From positions 1 through 33,372 of the forward strand of contig JAFGDF010000297.1 in assembly GCA_016932235.1 (NCBI GenBank): a stretch of DNA of 33,372 bases. Direction: 5' to 3'. Below the pieces are notes generated by a model. The model did no database searches. It was not told the DNA's origin and saw only the letters and a program-made list of their open reading frames with translations. The position numbers were made by a program, and so were the translations under genes. Numbering within the stretch: position 1 is the first letter of the stretch; the number at the start of each line of letters is the position of its first letter. Shown one piece after another: positions 26,480 to 33,372 of this stretch. This DNA is from Deltaproteobacteria bacterium. Lineage in GTDB: Bacteria > Desulfobacterota > DSM-4660 > Desulfatiglandales > HGW-15.

Positions 26480-27850
26480 GTGGCCGGAAATCGCGTGTTG
26501 ATTATAGATGATGAGCAAAATATGAGGCACATGCTTCAGGTCATGCTGAACAAGGAAGGCTATATTACTGAGACCGCGTCCGACGGCGCGGAAGGATTGG
26601 CTCTGCTCGAGAAAGGACAGTTCGATTTTATCCTATGTGATCTCAAGATGCCGGTCATGGACGGCATGGATTTCTTAAAAGCTGCCGGTTCGTTGTTTCC
26701 CGAAAAGACCTTTATTATGATGTCCGCCTATGGAAGCGTGGATACGGCCTTAGAGGCGATGAAGATGGGAGCCTATGACTATATATCGAAGCCTTTCAAG
26801 ACTGATGAGGTCCTGCTGACCCTGAAAAAGGCTGAAGAAAGAGAAGGTCTTAAAAAGGAAAACCTGCGCCTGCTTAAAATGGTAAAAAGTATCGAACAGA
26901 AATATTCCTTCGGTAATATCGTGGCCAGGAGCGAGGTTATGGCCAAAGTCTTCGAACTTGTCGATAAAGTGGCGGATCATAAGACTACCGTGCTTATCAC
27001 AGGCGAGAGCGGGACAGGGAAGGAGTTAATCGCAAAGGCGATCCATTCAAGAGGAAAAAGGTCCTCAAGAAAAATAATATCCATAAATTGCGGAGGCATA
27101 CCTGAGAACCTTTTGGAAAGCGAATTATTTGGATATAAGAAGGGGGCATTTACTGATGCATTCAGGGATAAACGCGGGCTTTTTGAAGAGGCAAACGATG
27201 GAACTGTTTTCCTCGACGAGATCGGGGAACTCCCTCTTTCACTGCAGGTAAAACTCCTCAGGGTTTTGCAGGAAGGAGAAATCACGCCGCTGGGTTCAAC
27301 GGAACCTCGTAAAATAGACGTAAGGATTATTGCCGCTACCGCAAAAGACCTGAAGGATGAAGTCGAGAAAAGAAGATTCAGGGAGGATCTTTTTTACCGG
27401 ATTAATGTGATGTCGATCAATCTTCCGCCTCTGAGAGAGAGAAGGGGCGATATCCCGCTACTGATTGGTTACTTTATCGATATGTTCAATAAAAAATTGA
27501 CCAGGGATATTGAGGGTCTTTCATCCGAGGCTACCCCCTTGTTAATGGGATATTCATGGCCGGGCAACGTAAGGGAACTTGAGAACGTCATTGAGCGGGC
27601 GATCCTCCTATCGAAGGGAAAATGGATAACACCTTCCGAGCTTCCGGCTGCGATAACATCGGAAAGGGCCTTCCACTGCGGTCCTGAACCTGAGGACACT
27701 CTATCTATCAAAAAATCCACAAAACAACTGGAACGGAGTCTCATTATCAAAGCACTTGAGATTACAGGCGGAAATCGCAGCAAGGCTTCCAAAATACTTG
27801 AGATAAGCAGACCGATGCTAAACTCCAAGATCAAAGAATACGGACTTTGA
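26480..27850 (+). CDS. Sigma-54-dependent response regulator (NtrC type)
   Basis: A 456-residue activator of sigma-54 promoters. The receiver domain has D10/D11, phosphoacceptor D54 and K104. The AAA+ domain has Walker A GESGTGKE at 175-182 and Walker B VFLDEIGE near 243-250. The sigma-54 contact loop reads GAFTDA at 222-227 in place of GAFTGA, a variant that keeps the key Thr. A Fis-type helix-turn-helix closes the protein (GGNRSKASKILEISRPML, about 427-445). The start is GTG 26480 after GGAGG at 26470-26474. It forms an operon with pilD and the HAMP kinase. It is a candidate activator of the sigma-54-like promoters at 8493-8508 and 14940-14955. Confidence 0.95.
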   Translation: MAGNRVLIIDDEQNMRHMLQVMLNKEGYITETASDGAEGLALLEKGQFDFILCDLKMPVMDGMDFLKAAGSLFPEKTFIMMSAYGSVDTALEAMKMGAYDYISKPFKTDEVLLTLKKAEEREGLKKENLRLLKMVKSIEQKYSFGNIVARSEVMAKVFELVDKVADHKTTVLITGESGTGKELIAKAIHSRGKRSSRKIISINCGGIPENLLESELFGYKKGAFTDAFRDKRGLFEEANDGTVFLDEIGELPLSLQVKLLRVLQEGEITPLGSTEPRKIDVRIIAATAKDLKDEVEKRRFREDLFYRINVMSINLPPLRERRGDIPLLIGYFIDMFNKKLTRDIEGLSSEATPLLMGYSWPGNVRELENVIERAILLSKGKWITPSELPAAITSERAFHCGPEPEDTLSIKKSTKQLERSLIIKALEITGGNRSKASKILEISRPMLNSKIKEYGL

Positions 27851-27868
27851 GATATCTAAACGGTAAGG

Positions 27869-27897
27869 GACTCCTCCAATTAAATTGGAGAAGAACA
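27869..27897 (+). repeat. Palindromic 28-bp motif, copy 2
   Basis: This contains the perfect palindrome CTCCAATT-A-AATTGGAG at 27874-27890 and is the near-identical, inverted partner of 2463-2490 (26 of 28 positions). It starts 18 bases after the NtrC-type gene. A 6-bp stem could form, but no T-run follows. An operator or a small dispersed repeat is more likely than a terminator. Confidence 0.6.
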
Positions 27898-28010
27898 AAA
27901 GATGAACGTCTCTGATTAAGTCTATGATAAACTCCCTGCCGTAAGACACGAAATTGGATAAATCTTTATAAACACTCGGGAAAAGGGCAATTAAATACAC
28001 GCTATTGCAT

Positions 28011-28027
28011 TGTTATCTCCAATAACA
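28011..28027. promoter_or_regulatory. Palindrome upstream of the broken regulator
   Basis: TGTTAT-ctcca-ATAACA is a perfect 6+5+6 inverted repeat 47 bases before the ATG at 28075. It may be an operator for the downstream CoA gene cluster. The arms only loosely recall Rex sites. Confidence 0.35.
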
Positions 28028-28074
28028 CCGGCCTTCAGCGATGAATTTTTACTCCGCCTTTTGGGGGGAAGGTT

Positions 28075-28356
28075 ATGGCAGCACAAAGAGACCTGAGGAA
28101 CAATGATCCAGCCAACCGTTTAATCGGCGGGTTTATCAGTACCAAATTACACATGCCGCCTCTTGACTCAAAGATGATAGAGAAAACAAACCTCCTCAAC
28201 CGGCTTTCTGAAGGCAGAAGCCGCCCCCTGATGGAAGATTATGTGCTTTTCGTCAACGACCGCTATGAATATGCTTCCGGTCGACGATGGCTGGTCAGGG
28301 GGATGCTTCTGATCTTAATCTTTAATAGTATCTCAAAGATACGTACAAATAGATAA
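28075..28356 (+). pseudogene. N-terminal stub of a MalT-like LuxR-family regulator
   Basis: A 93-residue frame with a very good ribosome site (GGGGGGAAGG before the ATG). Residues 20-52, including ISTKLHMPPLDSKMI and LLNRLSEGRSRPL, match the opening of large MalT-type LuxR regulators, which read TKL-x-P-P ... R-x-x-LL-x-x-L-x-x-G-x-x-R-x-L. In intact members the nucleotide-binding P-loop (APAGYGKT type) comes next. Here it is missing, and the frame runs into unrelated residues and stops. The remaining 800 or so residues, including the helix-turn-helix, are absent. An internal deletion of a cluster-specific regulator is inferred. The stub might still be translated. Confidence 0.6.
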
Positions 28357-28393
28357 ACCACTGATCAAAATAAACAGAGGAGGATAATGCCTT

Positions 28394-29401
28394 ATGAGAG
28401 AAGACCGGTCTGAGTTATACAAATTACCGAGGGACATAACCGTTATTGAGCAGATAGCCGGTGAAGGGTTTGCCGCTGAGACACACTTCATACCTACCGA
28501 GACAAAGGCCTGGCTCGTCCGGGAGTTGATAAAGGCAGGATGCACGCATTTCCAGATCAGTAACTTTGGAAACCCAAGGATCATGCCACAGTTTCGCGAT
28601 TGCGAAGAACTTTATCGTCAGCTAGGTCGGCCTGAAGAAGTTCATTTCCAGGCTCCGGCGCTCAATATGAGGGCGCTTGAGAGGGTCATGAAACTTAGAG
28701 AAACAGGATGCGGGCCTGACAGCGTGGAGCTGCTGATTGCAACGACAGATGCTTTTAACTGGGCCAATGTGAACAAGAGTACCGAAGATCAATGGAAAAT
28801 AATGGTACCCATGGTGAAGGTGGCACGTGATGCCGGATTAAAGATAACCGGGGGCATGGGCGGTTGCTGGACCTGTCTGGAGAACGGGGATAAGGTGACC
28901 ATAGAAGTAGTGCAGGGATTTGCGGAAAGATGGATGGACCTGGGGGTAGACCGTATCACACATTGTGAGGGAACTAAAACAGGACAGGTATCTCCAAAGG
29001 CCGTATATGAATACTTCTGCCGGGTACTGGAAAAGTACCCGGATCCGGATTTACACACCTTCCACCTTCACGACGGATATGGGTGGGGTGTATCATGTTG
29101 CATTGCGGCCATGCAGGCGGGTATTACCAGGTTCGAGATCTGCCTGGGCGGGCTTCAGGGCGGCCCGGAACCGGGAATCATGGATGACATTCCCTTTGTG
29201 CCTTCAGACTTGAACCCACCAGTGGATCTACGATCGGGTCCGGCCATGGGTCTGGTACCGACTGAGGATTTTGTGTCCATATGCGAGAGCATGGGTGTAA
29301 AAACAGGGATTGATGTTGAAAAGTTACTCAATGTCGGCCGCTGGCTGGAATGTATTCTAGGCCGCAGACTTAAGTCAACACGCCAGCGATGGCAGGGATA
29401 G
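28394..29401 (+). CDS. HMG-CoA-lyase-like (DRE-TIM) protein
   Basis: A 335-residue TIM-barrel protein of the HMGL/citramalate synthase superfamily. Expected parts are the substrate-binding LPRD (R13, D14), the strand THFQISNFGNP (equivalent to the EATSF region of HMG-CoA lyase) and the metal-binding HLHD at 224-227. The flexible loop that in HMG-CoA lyases carries the catalytic Cys (GLGGCP) reads GLQGGP, so Gly257 replaces that Cys. A true HMG-CoA lyase is therefore unlikely. A related retro-aldol or aldol reaction on another hydroxyacyl-CoA is inferred. AGGAGG at 28378-28383 lies before it; an ATG at 28387 is out of frame. The MaoC gene follows 25 bases later. Confidence 0.82.
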   Translation: MREDRSELYKLPRDITVIEQIAGEGFAAETHFIPTETKAWLVRELIKAGCTHFQISNFGNPRIMPQFRDCEELYRQLGRPEEVHFQAPALNMRALERVMKLRETGCGPDSVELLIATTDAFNWANVNKSTEDQWKIMVPMVKVARDAGLKITGGMGGCWTCLENGDKVTIEVVQGFAERWMDLGVDRITHCEGTKTGQVSPKAVYEYFCRVLEKYPDPDLHTFHLHDGYGWGVSCCIAAMQAGITRFEICLGGLQGGPEPGIMDDIPFVPSDLNPPVDLRSGPAMGLVPTEDFVSICESMGVKTGIDVEKLLNVGRWLECILGRRLKSTRQRWQG

Positions 29402-29426
29402 AAAAAAATATGATCAGGAGAAGGAA

Positions 29427-30473
29427 ATGAAAAAAAGAATCGTCTATTTTGAGGAGATCGAAGTAGGTGAGAGGGGAGAAACCTGCGGGCGGACCTTTAC
29501 AGAGGGTGAATTGGTGCAATTTGCCGGCTTGAGCGGTGACTTCTGTCCACCTCATATGGATCTGAGCATGATGTCACAGACAGGTTATGGTGAACGGATT
29601 GCTCATGGATTTTTCACGAATTCTTTGGCCACTGGATTACTGTCGTGGCACGCGCCTTATCTGACGGGGAGGGATACTTCCATGGCTTATCTGCGAAGTC
29701 TCACCTCACGTTTTCCGGTTGGTCTGCGCGTAGGTGATACAATAAGGTTTCACTGGTCCATAAAAGAGAAGATAGAAGACCATGATCTGCCTGGATTAGG
29801 CATTGTCAAGGTCGCCTTCCAGTTTGTTAACCAGCAGGGCGGCATAGCTGCCGAAGGAGAGATATCAGCGGGAATCAGGATGAGAGGCGCCGAGGGACTG
29901 AAACCCCAATTCAGGCCTGGTGAGGCCTGGGACTACGAGGAATGGGACCCCGATTTTGATAAGGTCCACTACTATGAGGACTTCACGGTTGGGAAGGGGG
30001 AAAAGAGCGGAGGGCGAGTCGTTACAGAAGCGGATGTAGTGAGCTACATGAGCCTTATGGGAGACTACGATCGGGTCTACACGGATCCGGATTACGCAAA
30101 GGAGAGCCTTTACGGCGAGAGGATTGTTCCGCCGATGCTGGTCGCTGATTTCGTAGGGATGTCCTTGCGTGACTGTTCATATTTTAATCTCAAGAAACCC
30201 TTTGTGCCCTACGCCGGGCATCTGGGCGACGACATAACATTCATTGCACCAGCCAGGATCGGGGATACTCTTTACACGATTTTGAAGATAGAATCCGCCA
30301 GGATCTCAAAAACCAAGCCTGACAGGGGGGTGCAGATTATTGGGCATCAGGTGGTAAACCAGAGAAATGAAGCCCTTGTTGACATTCGTTTGGCTACAAC
30401 GGTTCCGGTCAGGGCGGCCATGAAGACCGAAGTCACGGAAACGATGTGGGTTTTACATGAGATAAAGCGATGA
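29427..30473 (+). CDS. Double-hotdog MaoC-family acyl-CoA hydratase
   Basis: A 348-residue protein with two MaoC hotdog domains. The N-terminal domain (about 5-155) keeps the hydratase signature FAGLSGDFCPPHMD with D38 and H43, and the IAHGFF segment. The C-terminal domain (about 180-340) has lost it: GDYDRVYTD puts Tyr218 at the His position, and VPPML replaces AHGML. A single active site with a structural second half is inferred. This resembles double-hotdog hydratases acting on branched or dicarboxylic enoyl-CoAs. AGGAGAAGGAA precedes the ATG. The gene overlaps the next by 4 bases (ATGA), showing translational coupling. Confidence 0.85.
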   Translation: MKKRIVYFEEIEVGERGETCGRTFTEGELVQFAGLSGDFCPPHMDLSMMSQTGYGERIAHGFFTNSLATGLLSWHAPYLTGRDTSMAYLRSLTSRFPVGLRVGDTIRFHWSIKEKIEDHDLPGLGIVKVAFQFVNQQGGIAAEGEISAGIRMRGAEGLKPQFRPGEAWDYEEWDPDFDKVHYYEDFTVGKGEKSGGRVVTEADVVSYMSLMGDYDRVYTDPDYAKESLYGERIVPPMLVADFVGMSLRDCSYFNLKKPFVPYAGHLGDDITFIAPARIGDTLYTILKIESARISKTKPDRGVQIIGHQVVNQRNEALVDIRLATTVPVRAAMKTEVTETMWVLHEIKR

Positions 30474-31744
30474 CAGAAATGAATAGCGCGATGTGCGGCA
30501 AACCGTTTGAAAGTATGCTGGTCCCTTACCGGGCGCTGGACATGACGGACGAAAAGGGCTTTTTGTGCGCTAAAACGCTGGCGGATCTGGGTTGTGATGT
30601 AATAAAAATCGAGAAACCCGGAGGAGATAGGGACCGAAGAATCGGACCATTTTACCATGGTGAATGTCATCCTGAAGAGAGCCTGAACTGGTTTGCCTTT
30701 AATGCGAATAAAAGAGGAATAACACTTGATATTGAGACTGCGGACGGAAAAGAGATTTTTAAAAAGCTGGTTAAGAAGTCTGATTTTGTGATCGAATCCT
30801 TTCCGGTAGGTTATTTGGACGGATTATCAATAGGCTATTCAGATCTCAGCAAGGTTAATGATCAGGTTATATTGACGTCCATAACACCCTTTGGTGATTC
30901 AGGCCCGTATAGAGATTATAAAGCATGCGATATAGTCGCAATGGCAATGGGAGGCCTGTTGAATATTTGCGGAGATCCGGATCGCCCACCTGTCACTCCG
31001 GGCTTTCCCGCTTCATACCTTTTAGGAGGCGTGGAAGCGGCCCTCGGAACCCTGATGGCTCTCAGGTGGAGACGTATCTCCGGACGTGGTACCGTTGTTA
31101 AGGTAAGCCTACAGGACGAAGTGCTGACTGCAAGCTGGGATAGTGTCCCATATTGGTCCGGAAGCAGAACAATATCCAAGCGTTCCGGACCTTTCAGCAT
31201 ACGGCCCAATGTTTCCTACAGGATAATCTGGCCCTGCAAGGACGGTTACGTCACCTTTTTCTATTTTGGAGGGCAAACTGGAGCCGAAGGTAATAGAGCC
31301 ATTGTTGATTGGATGGAAAGTGAAGGGATTGACTGCGGCCCTGTCAGGGAACAAAAGTGGGAATCGTTCGACTGGGACAGATTGAAACAAAATGAGGTCG
31401 GCCTTCTTGAAAAGCCTCTCTATCCATTTTTCATGAGCCATACCAAAAAGGAGCTTTATGAAGGAGCGGTCAGAAGGAATATCATCCTTTACCCTCTGGC
31501 CGGCGCGAAGGATATTCTGAACAATCAGCAGTTAAAAGAAAGATCATACTGGACGGAGGTAAGACATCCTGAATTGCAATCAAGCATAATGTATCCCGGC
31601 GCCTTTGTGAAATCGTCGTGCACCTATTGCGGTGTATCCAAACGCGCACCGCTTATCGGCGAACATAATCAAGAGATATTTATGGGAGAGCTGGGCTTTT
31701 CGAAGGAGGACCTTATCAGCTTAAAGCAGTCAGGAGTTATCTGA
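30470..31744 (+). CDS. Class III (CaiB/BaiF) CoA-transferase, likely catalytic subunit
   Basis: A 424-residue family III CoA-transferase. The opening CAKTLADLGCDVIKIEKPGGD, given here by its core LADLGCDVIKIEKPGGD, the FNANKRGITLD segment and the LIGEHN near the C-terminus are typical. The catalytic Asp that forms the glutamyl/aspartyl-CoA type intermediate is present as D154 in KACDIVAMAMGG. Substrate cannot be read. It starts inside the stop of the MaoC gene and is followed 34 bases later by a second, quite different family member. The pair is reminiscent of heteromeric CoA-transferases such as BbsEF of toluene degradation. Confidence 0.87.
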   Translation: MTEMNSAMCGKPFESMLVPYRALDMTDEKGFLCAKTLADLGCDVIKIEKPGGDRDRRIGPFYHGECHPEESLNWFAFNANKRGITLDIETADGKEIFKKLVKKSDFVIESFPVGYLDGLSIGYSDLSKVNDQVILTSITPFGDSGPYRDYKACDIVAMAMGGLLNICGDPDRPPVTPGFPASYLLGGVEAALGTLMALRWRRISGRGTVVKVSLQDEVLTASWDSVPYWSGSRTISKRSGPFSIRPNVSYRIIWPCKDGYVTFFYFGGQTGAEGNRAIVDWMESEGIDCGPVREQKWESFDWDRLKQNEVGLLEKPLYPFFMSHTKKELYEGAVRRNIILYPLAGAKDILNNQQLKERSYWTEVRHPELQSSIMYPGAFVKSSCTYCGVSKRAPLIGEHNQEIFMGELGFSKEDLISLKQSGVI

Positions 31745-31778
31745 TAAGATAAAAATCGGGAGAGAAGAGTCGAATAAG

Positions 31779-32984
31779 ATGGAGCTGTTTGAAGATATCA
31801 GGGTTATTGTTTTTGCATTCCTTGGGGTAGGTCCTCACAGTGTCAAATATCTGTCTGAGTATGGAGCCGAAGTGATAAAGATTGAGAGCCATCTCAGACC
31901 TGATCCGATGAGGGCTGTTCCACCTTTCAAAGATAATATTCCCGGAGTGGAGCGCAGCCAGATGTTTTCGAAAGTTGACAATAACGCCAAAAGTTTTACG
32001 CTTGATTTGAAACATCCCAAAGGAGTGGAAGTAGCGAAAAAACTGATATCCAACAGTGATATCGTGATCGACGGTTGGACACCCGGGACACTGGCCAAAC
32101 TTGGACTGGATTATGATGAACTAAGGAAAATTAAACCTGACATCATTATGCTGAGTACCTGCATGCAGGGGCAAACCGGTCACACAGCGAGGCACCCAGG
32201 CCACGGAGTCACGTTGGGATCTCTGGCGGGCTTTAATATAACCACCGGGTGGCCGGACCGTGTCCCATCAGGCATAAGCGGACCGTTTACCGATATAGTC
32301 GCCTCCATATATAGCGCGGTTGCTTTGCAGGCTGCTCTTGATTATCGTTCCAGGACCGGCAGGGGTCAATATCTCGATATTTCTCAATACGAATGCAATA
32401 TACACTTTATAGCACCCCAAATACTGGATTATATCGTGAATAAGAGAGAATTTCAAAGGCAGGGAAACAGTTGCTCCTACGCGGCGCCCCATGGGGTCTA
32501 CAGATGCTTGGGAGAGGACAGGTGGTGTGCTATCGGGGTATTCACTGATGAAGAATGGAGCAGCTTCTGCAAAGTTCTAGGAAACCCTGGCTGGAGTATG
32601 GATAAAAAATTTTCCACGATCCTGTCTCGATTAAAGAATTCCGAGGAACTTGATAATCTGATTGAGGAATGGACATCAAATCATGCCCCGGAAGACATAA
32701 TGCGCAGAATGCAGAACGCAGGTGTCGCAGCCGGGATAGTGCAAAACGGCAAGGACCTTTGGGATGACCCGCAACTCAAACACAGGAATTCCGTCTGTGA
32801 ACTGGAACACCCGGAAACCGGGACCACTCTCTGCCAGAGAGTCGGCATATGTTTACCGGAAGTACAATACGAATTAAGACGGGCTCCTCTTTTGGGTGAA
32901 CACACGGAGGATATTTGCAAGCGGGTGCTGGAGATGACAGATGAAGAGTTCGTAACACTGTTTAATGATGGGGTATTCGAGTAG
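31779..32984 (+). CDS. Class III (CaiB/BaiF) CoA-transferase, subunit lacking the catalytic Asp
   Basis: A 401-residue family III CoA-transferase homologue. The family framework is clear: YLSEYGAEVIKIES, VDNNAKSFTLDL, GRGQYLDISQYE and APLLGEHTEDI. At the position of the catalytic Asp the sequence is HPGHGVTLGSLAGF, so Gly143 replaces it. In BbsEF-type transferases one subunit likewise lacks the Asp, so a structural or partner subunit for the preceding gene is inferred. It is the last clear gene of the cluster. A 7-bp inverted repeat (CATTAAT/ATTAATG, 32994-33014) lies just after the stop. Confidence 0.86.
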   Translation: MELFEDIRVIVFAFLGVGPHSVKYLSEYGAEVIKIESHLRPDPMRAVPPFKDNIPGVERSQMFSKVDNNAKSFTLDLKHPKGVEVAKKLISNSDIVIDGWTPGTLAKLGLDYDELRKIKPDIIMLSTCMQGQTGHTARHPGHGVTLGSLAGFNITTGWPDRVPSGISGPFTDIVASIYSAVALQAALDYRSRTGRGQYLDISQYECNIHFIAPQILDYIVNKREFQRQGNSCSYAAPHGVYRCLGEDRWCAIGVFTDEEWSSFCKVLGNPGWSMDKKFSTILSRLKNSEELDNLIEEWTSNHAPEDIMRRMQNAGVAAGIVQNGKDLWDDPQLKHRNSVCELEHPETGTTLCQRVGICLPEVQYELRRAPLLGEHTEDICKRVLEMTDEEFVTLFNDGVFE

Positions 32985-33372
32985 CGCATTAAACATTAAT
33001 TTAGATCATTAATGTCCGGTTAAAAAATTGCAGTATGGCAAGGCATGTTGCCGACATACTATGGGCCAGGGAGGCTCTTTTCAGATACCCCGCCATATCT
33101 CCTCATGTCATGGAACGGCACCTATATACCGCATACCCTGAGGGAGCCCCACAGCACATGGTACCATGAAATGCCATACTCTTTTGTGCCTGTTCTCAGT
33201 TCCCTTATTTCCCTGGATGCGGGCGATTATCAGCACAGGAGTCATTTGGGCGGGGGATCTTAAAAGAGGCCCCTGGCCCTGCAAGGGTTAATACCTCGAT
33301 CTTGCATAGAGGAATAAAAAATACTTGAAAAACCATCTGGGTTTCCTGTTATTAAAGGGTTTTGGCAAACCA
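32985..33372. other. Terminal stretch, no clear gene; possible decayed coding sequence
   Basis: After a small AT-rich hairpin (32994-33014) no intact gene is visible. A frame from about 33039 to 33168 reads as 43 protein-like residues (for example VADILWAREALFRYPA) with no start codon near a ribosome site. It ends at a TGA, after which another frame is open to about 33290. This may be a frameshifted remnant. A 72-residue ATG frame at 33045 has no ribosome site and is not supported. Confidence 0.3.

Noticed and set aside
33045..33263. 72-residue ATG frame near the right edge
   Set aside because: No ribosome site and no protein-like pattern; an overlapping frame looks more protein-like but is broken.

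Overview
The window looks like the chromosome of an anaerobic Desulfobacterota (former Deltaproteobacteria) bacterium, possibly close to the Syntrophales or Desulfobacterales. This is an inference from gene content: PPi-type phosphofructokinase, Rex, acetyl-CoA synthetase next to an OFA-type carrier, many two-component proteins, sigma-54-like promoters, and CoA-transferase/MaoC/lyase genes typical of anaerobic acid catabolism. It holds 26 intact protein genes, one broken regulator and one structured RNA gene. I saw no rRNA, tRNA, CRISPR array, prophage or intact insertion sequence.

Layout. (1) 72-2414 (-): a ClC chloride protein with four CBS repeats. 2415-2874 holds a 246-nt inverted-repeat element. 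2875-4071 (+): PPi-dependent phosphofructokinase. (2) 4146-8442 (-): a PaaI-like thioesterase, then an operon read leftwards as small CBS protein, Na/phosphate cotransporter with PhoU tail, and REC-PAS-histidine kinase, behind a good sigma-54 promoter with an upstream palindrome. (3) 8848-14669 (+): a Cache-type kinase, a lone receiver, acetyl-CoA synthetase and an OFA-family carrier, an acetate/monocarboxylate block. (4) 15053-17745 (+): a membrane GAF kinase whose phosphoacceptor His is Tyr, behind a second sigma-54-like promoter, then the NADH sensor Rex. (5) 17742-19165 (-): pgeF, a 280-nt Alu-containing SRP RNA, and an IHF/HU protein. (6) 19573-23914: cmk, rpsA and sppA (+), with tsaC facing them (-). 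(7) 24117-27850 (+): prepilin peptidase, HAMP kinase and an NtrC-type activator in one tight operon. (8) 28075-32984 (+): the N-terminal stub of a MalT/LuxR regulator, then an HMG-CoA-lyase-like protein, a double-hotdog MaoC protein and two different class III CoA-transferases. The last 390 bases hold no convincing gene.

How it fits together. Housekeeping genes (SRP RNA, ihfB, cmk, rpsA, tsaC) sit among sensory and catabolic modules. The most novel module is 28394-32984. By family logic it could activate an acid by CoA transfer, hydrate an enoyl-CoA and cleave the hydroxyacyl-CoA, with one active and one non-catalytic CoA-transferase subunit. The acetyl-CoA products would fit the central metabolism implied by acs. 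Two near-identical palindromic motifs in opposite orientation, at 2463-2490 and 27869-27897, lie either side of regions 2 to 7.
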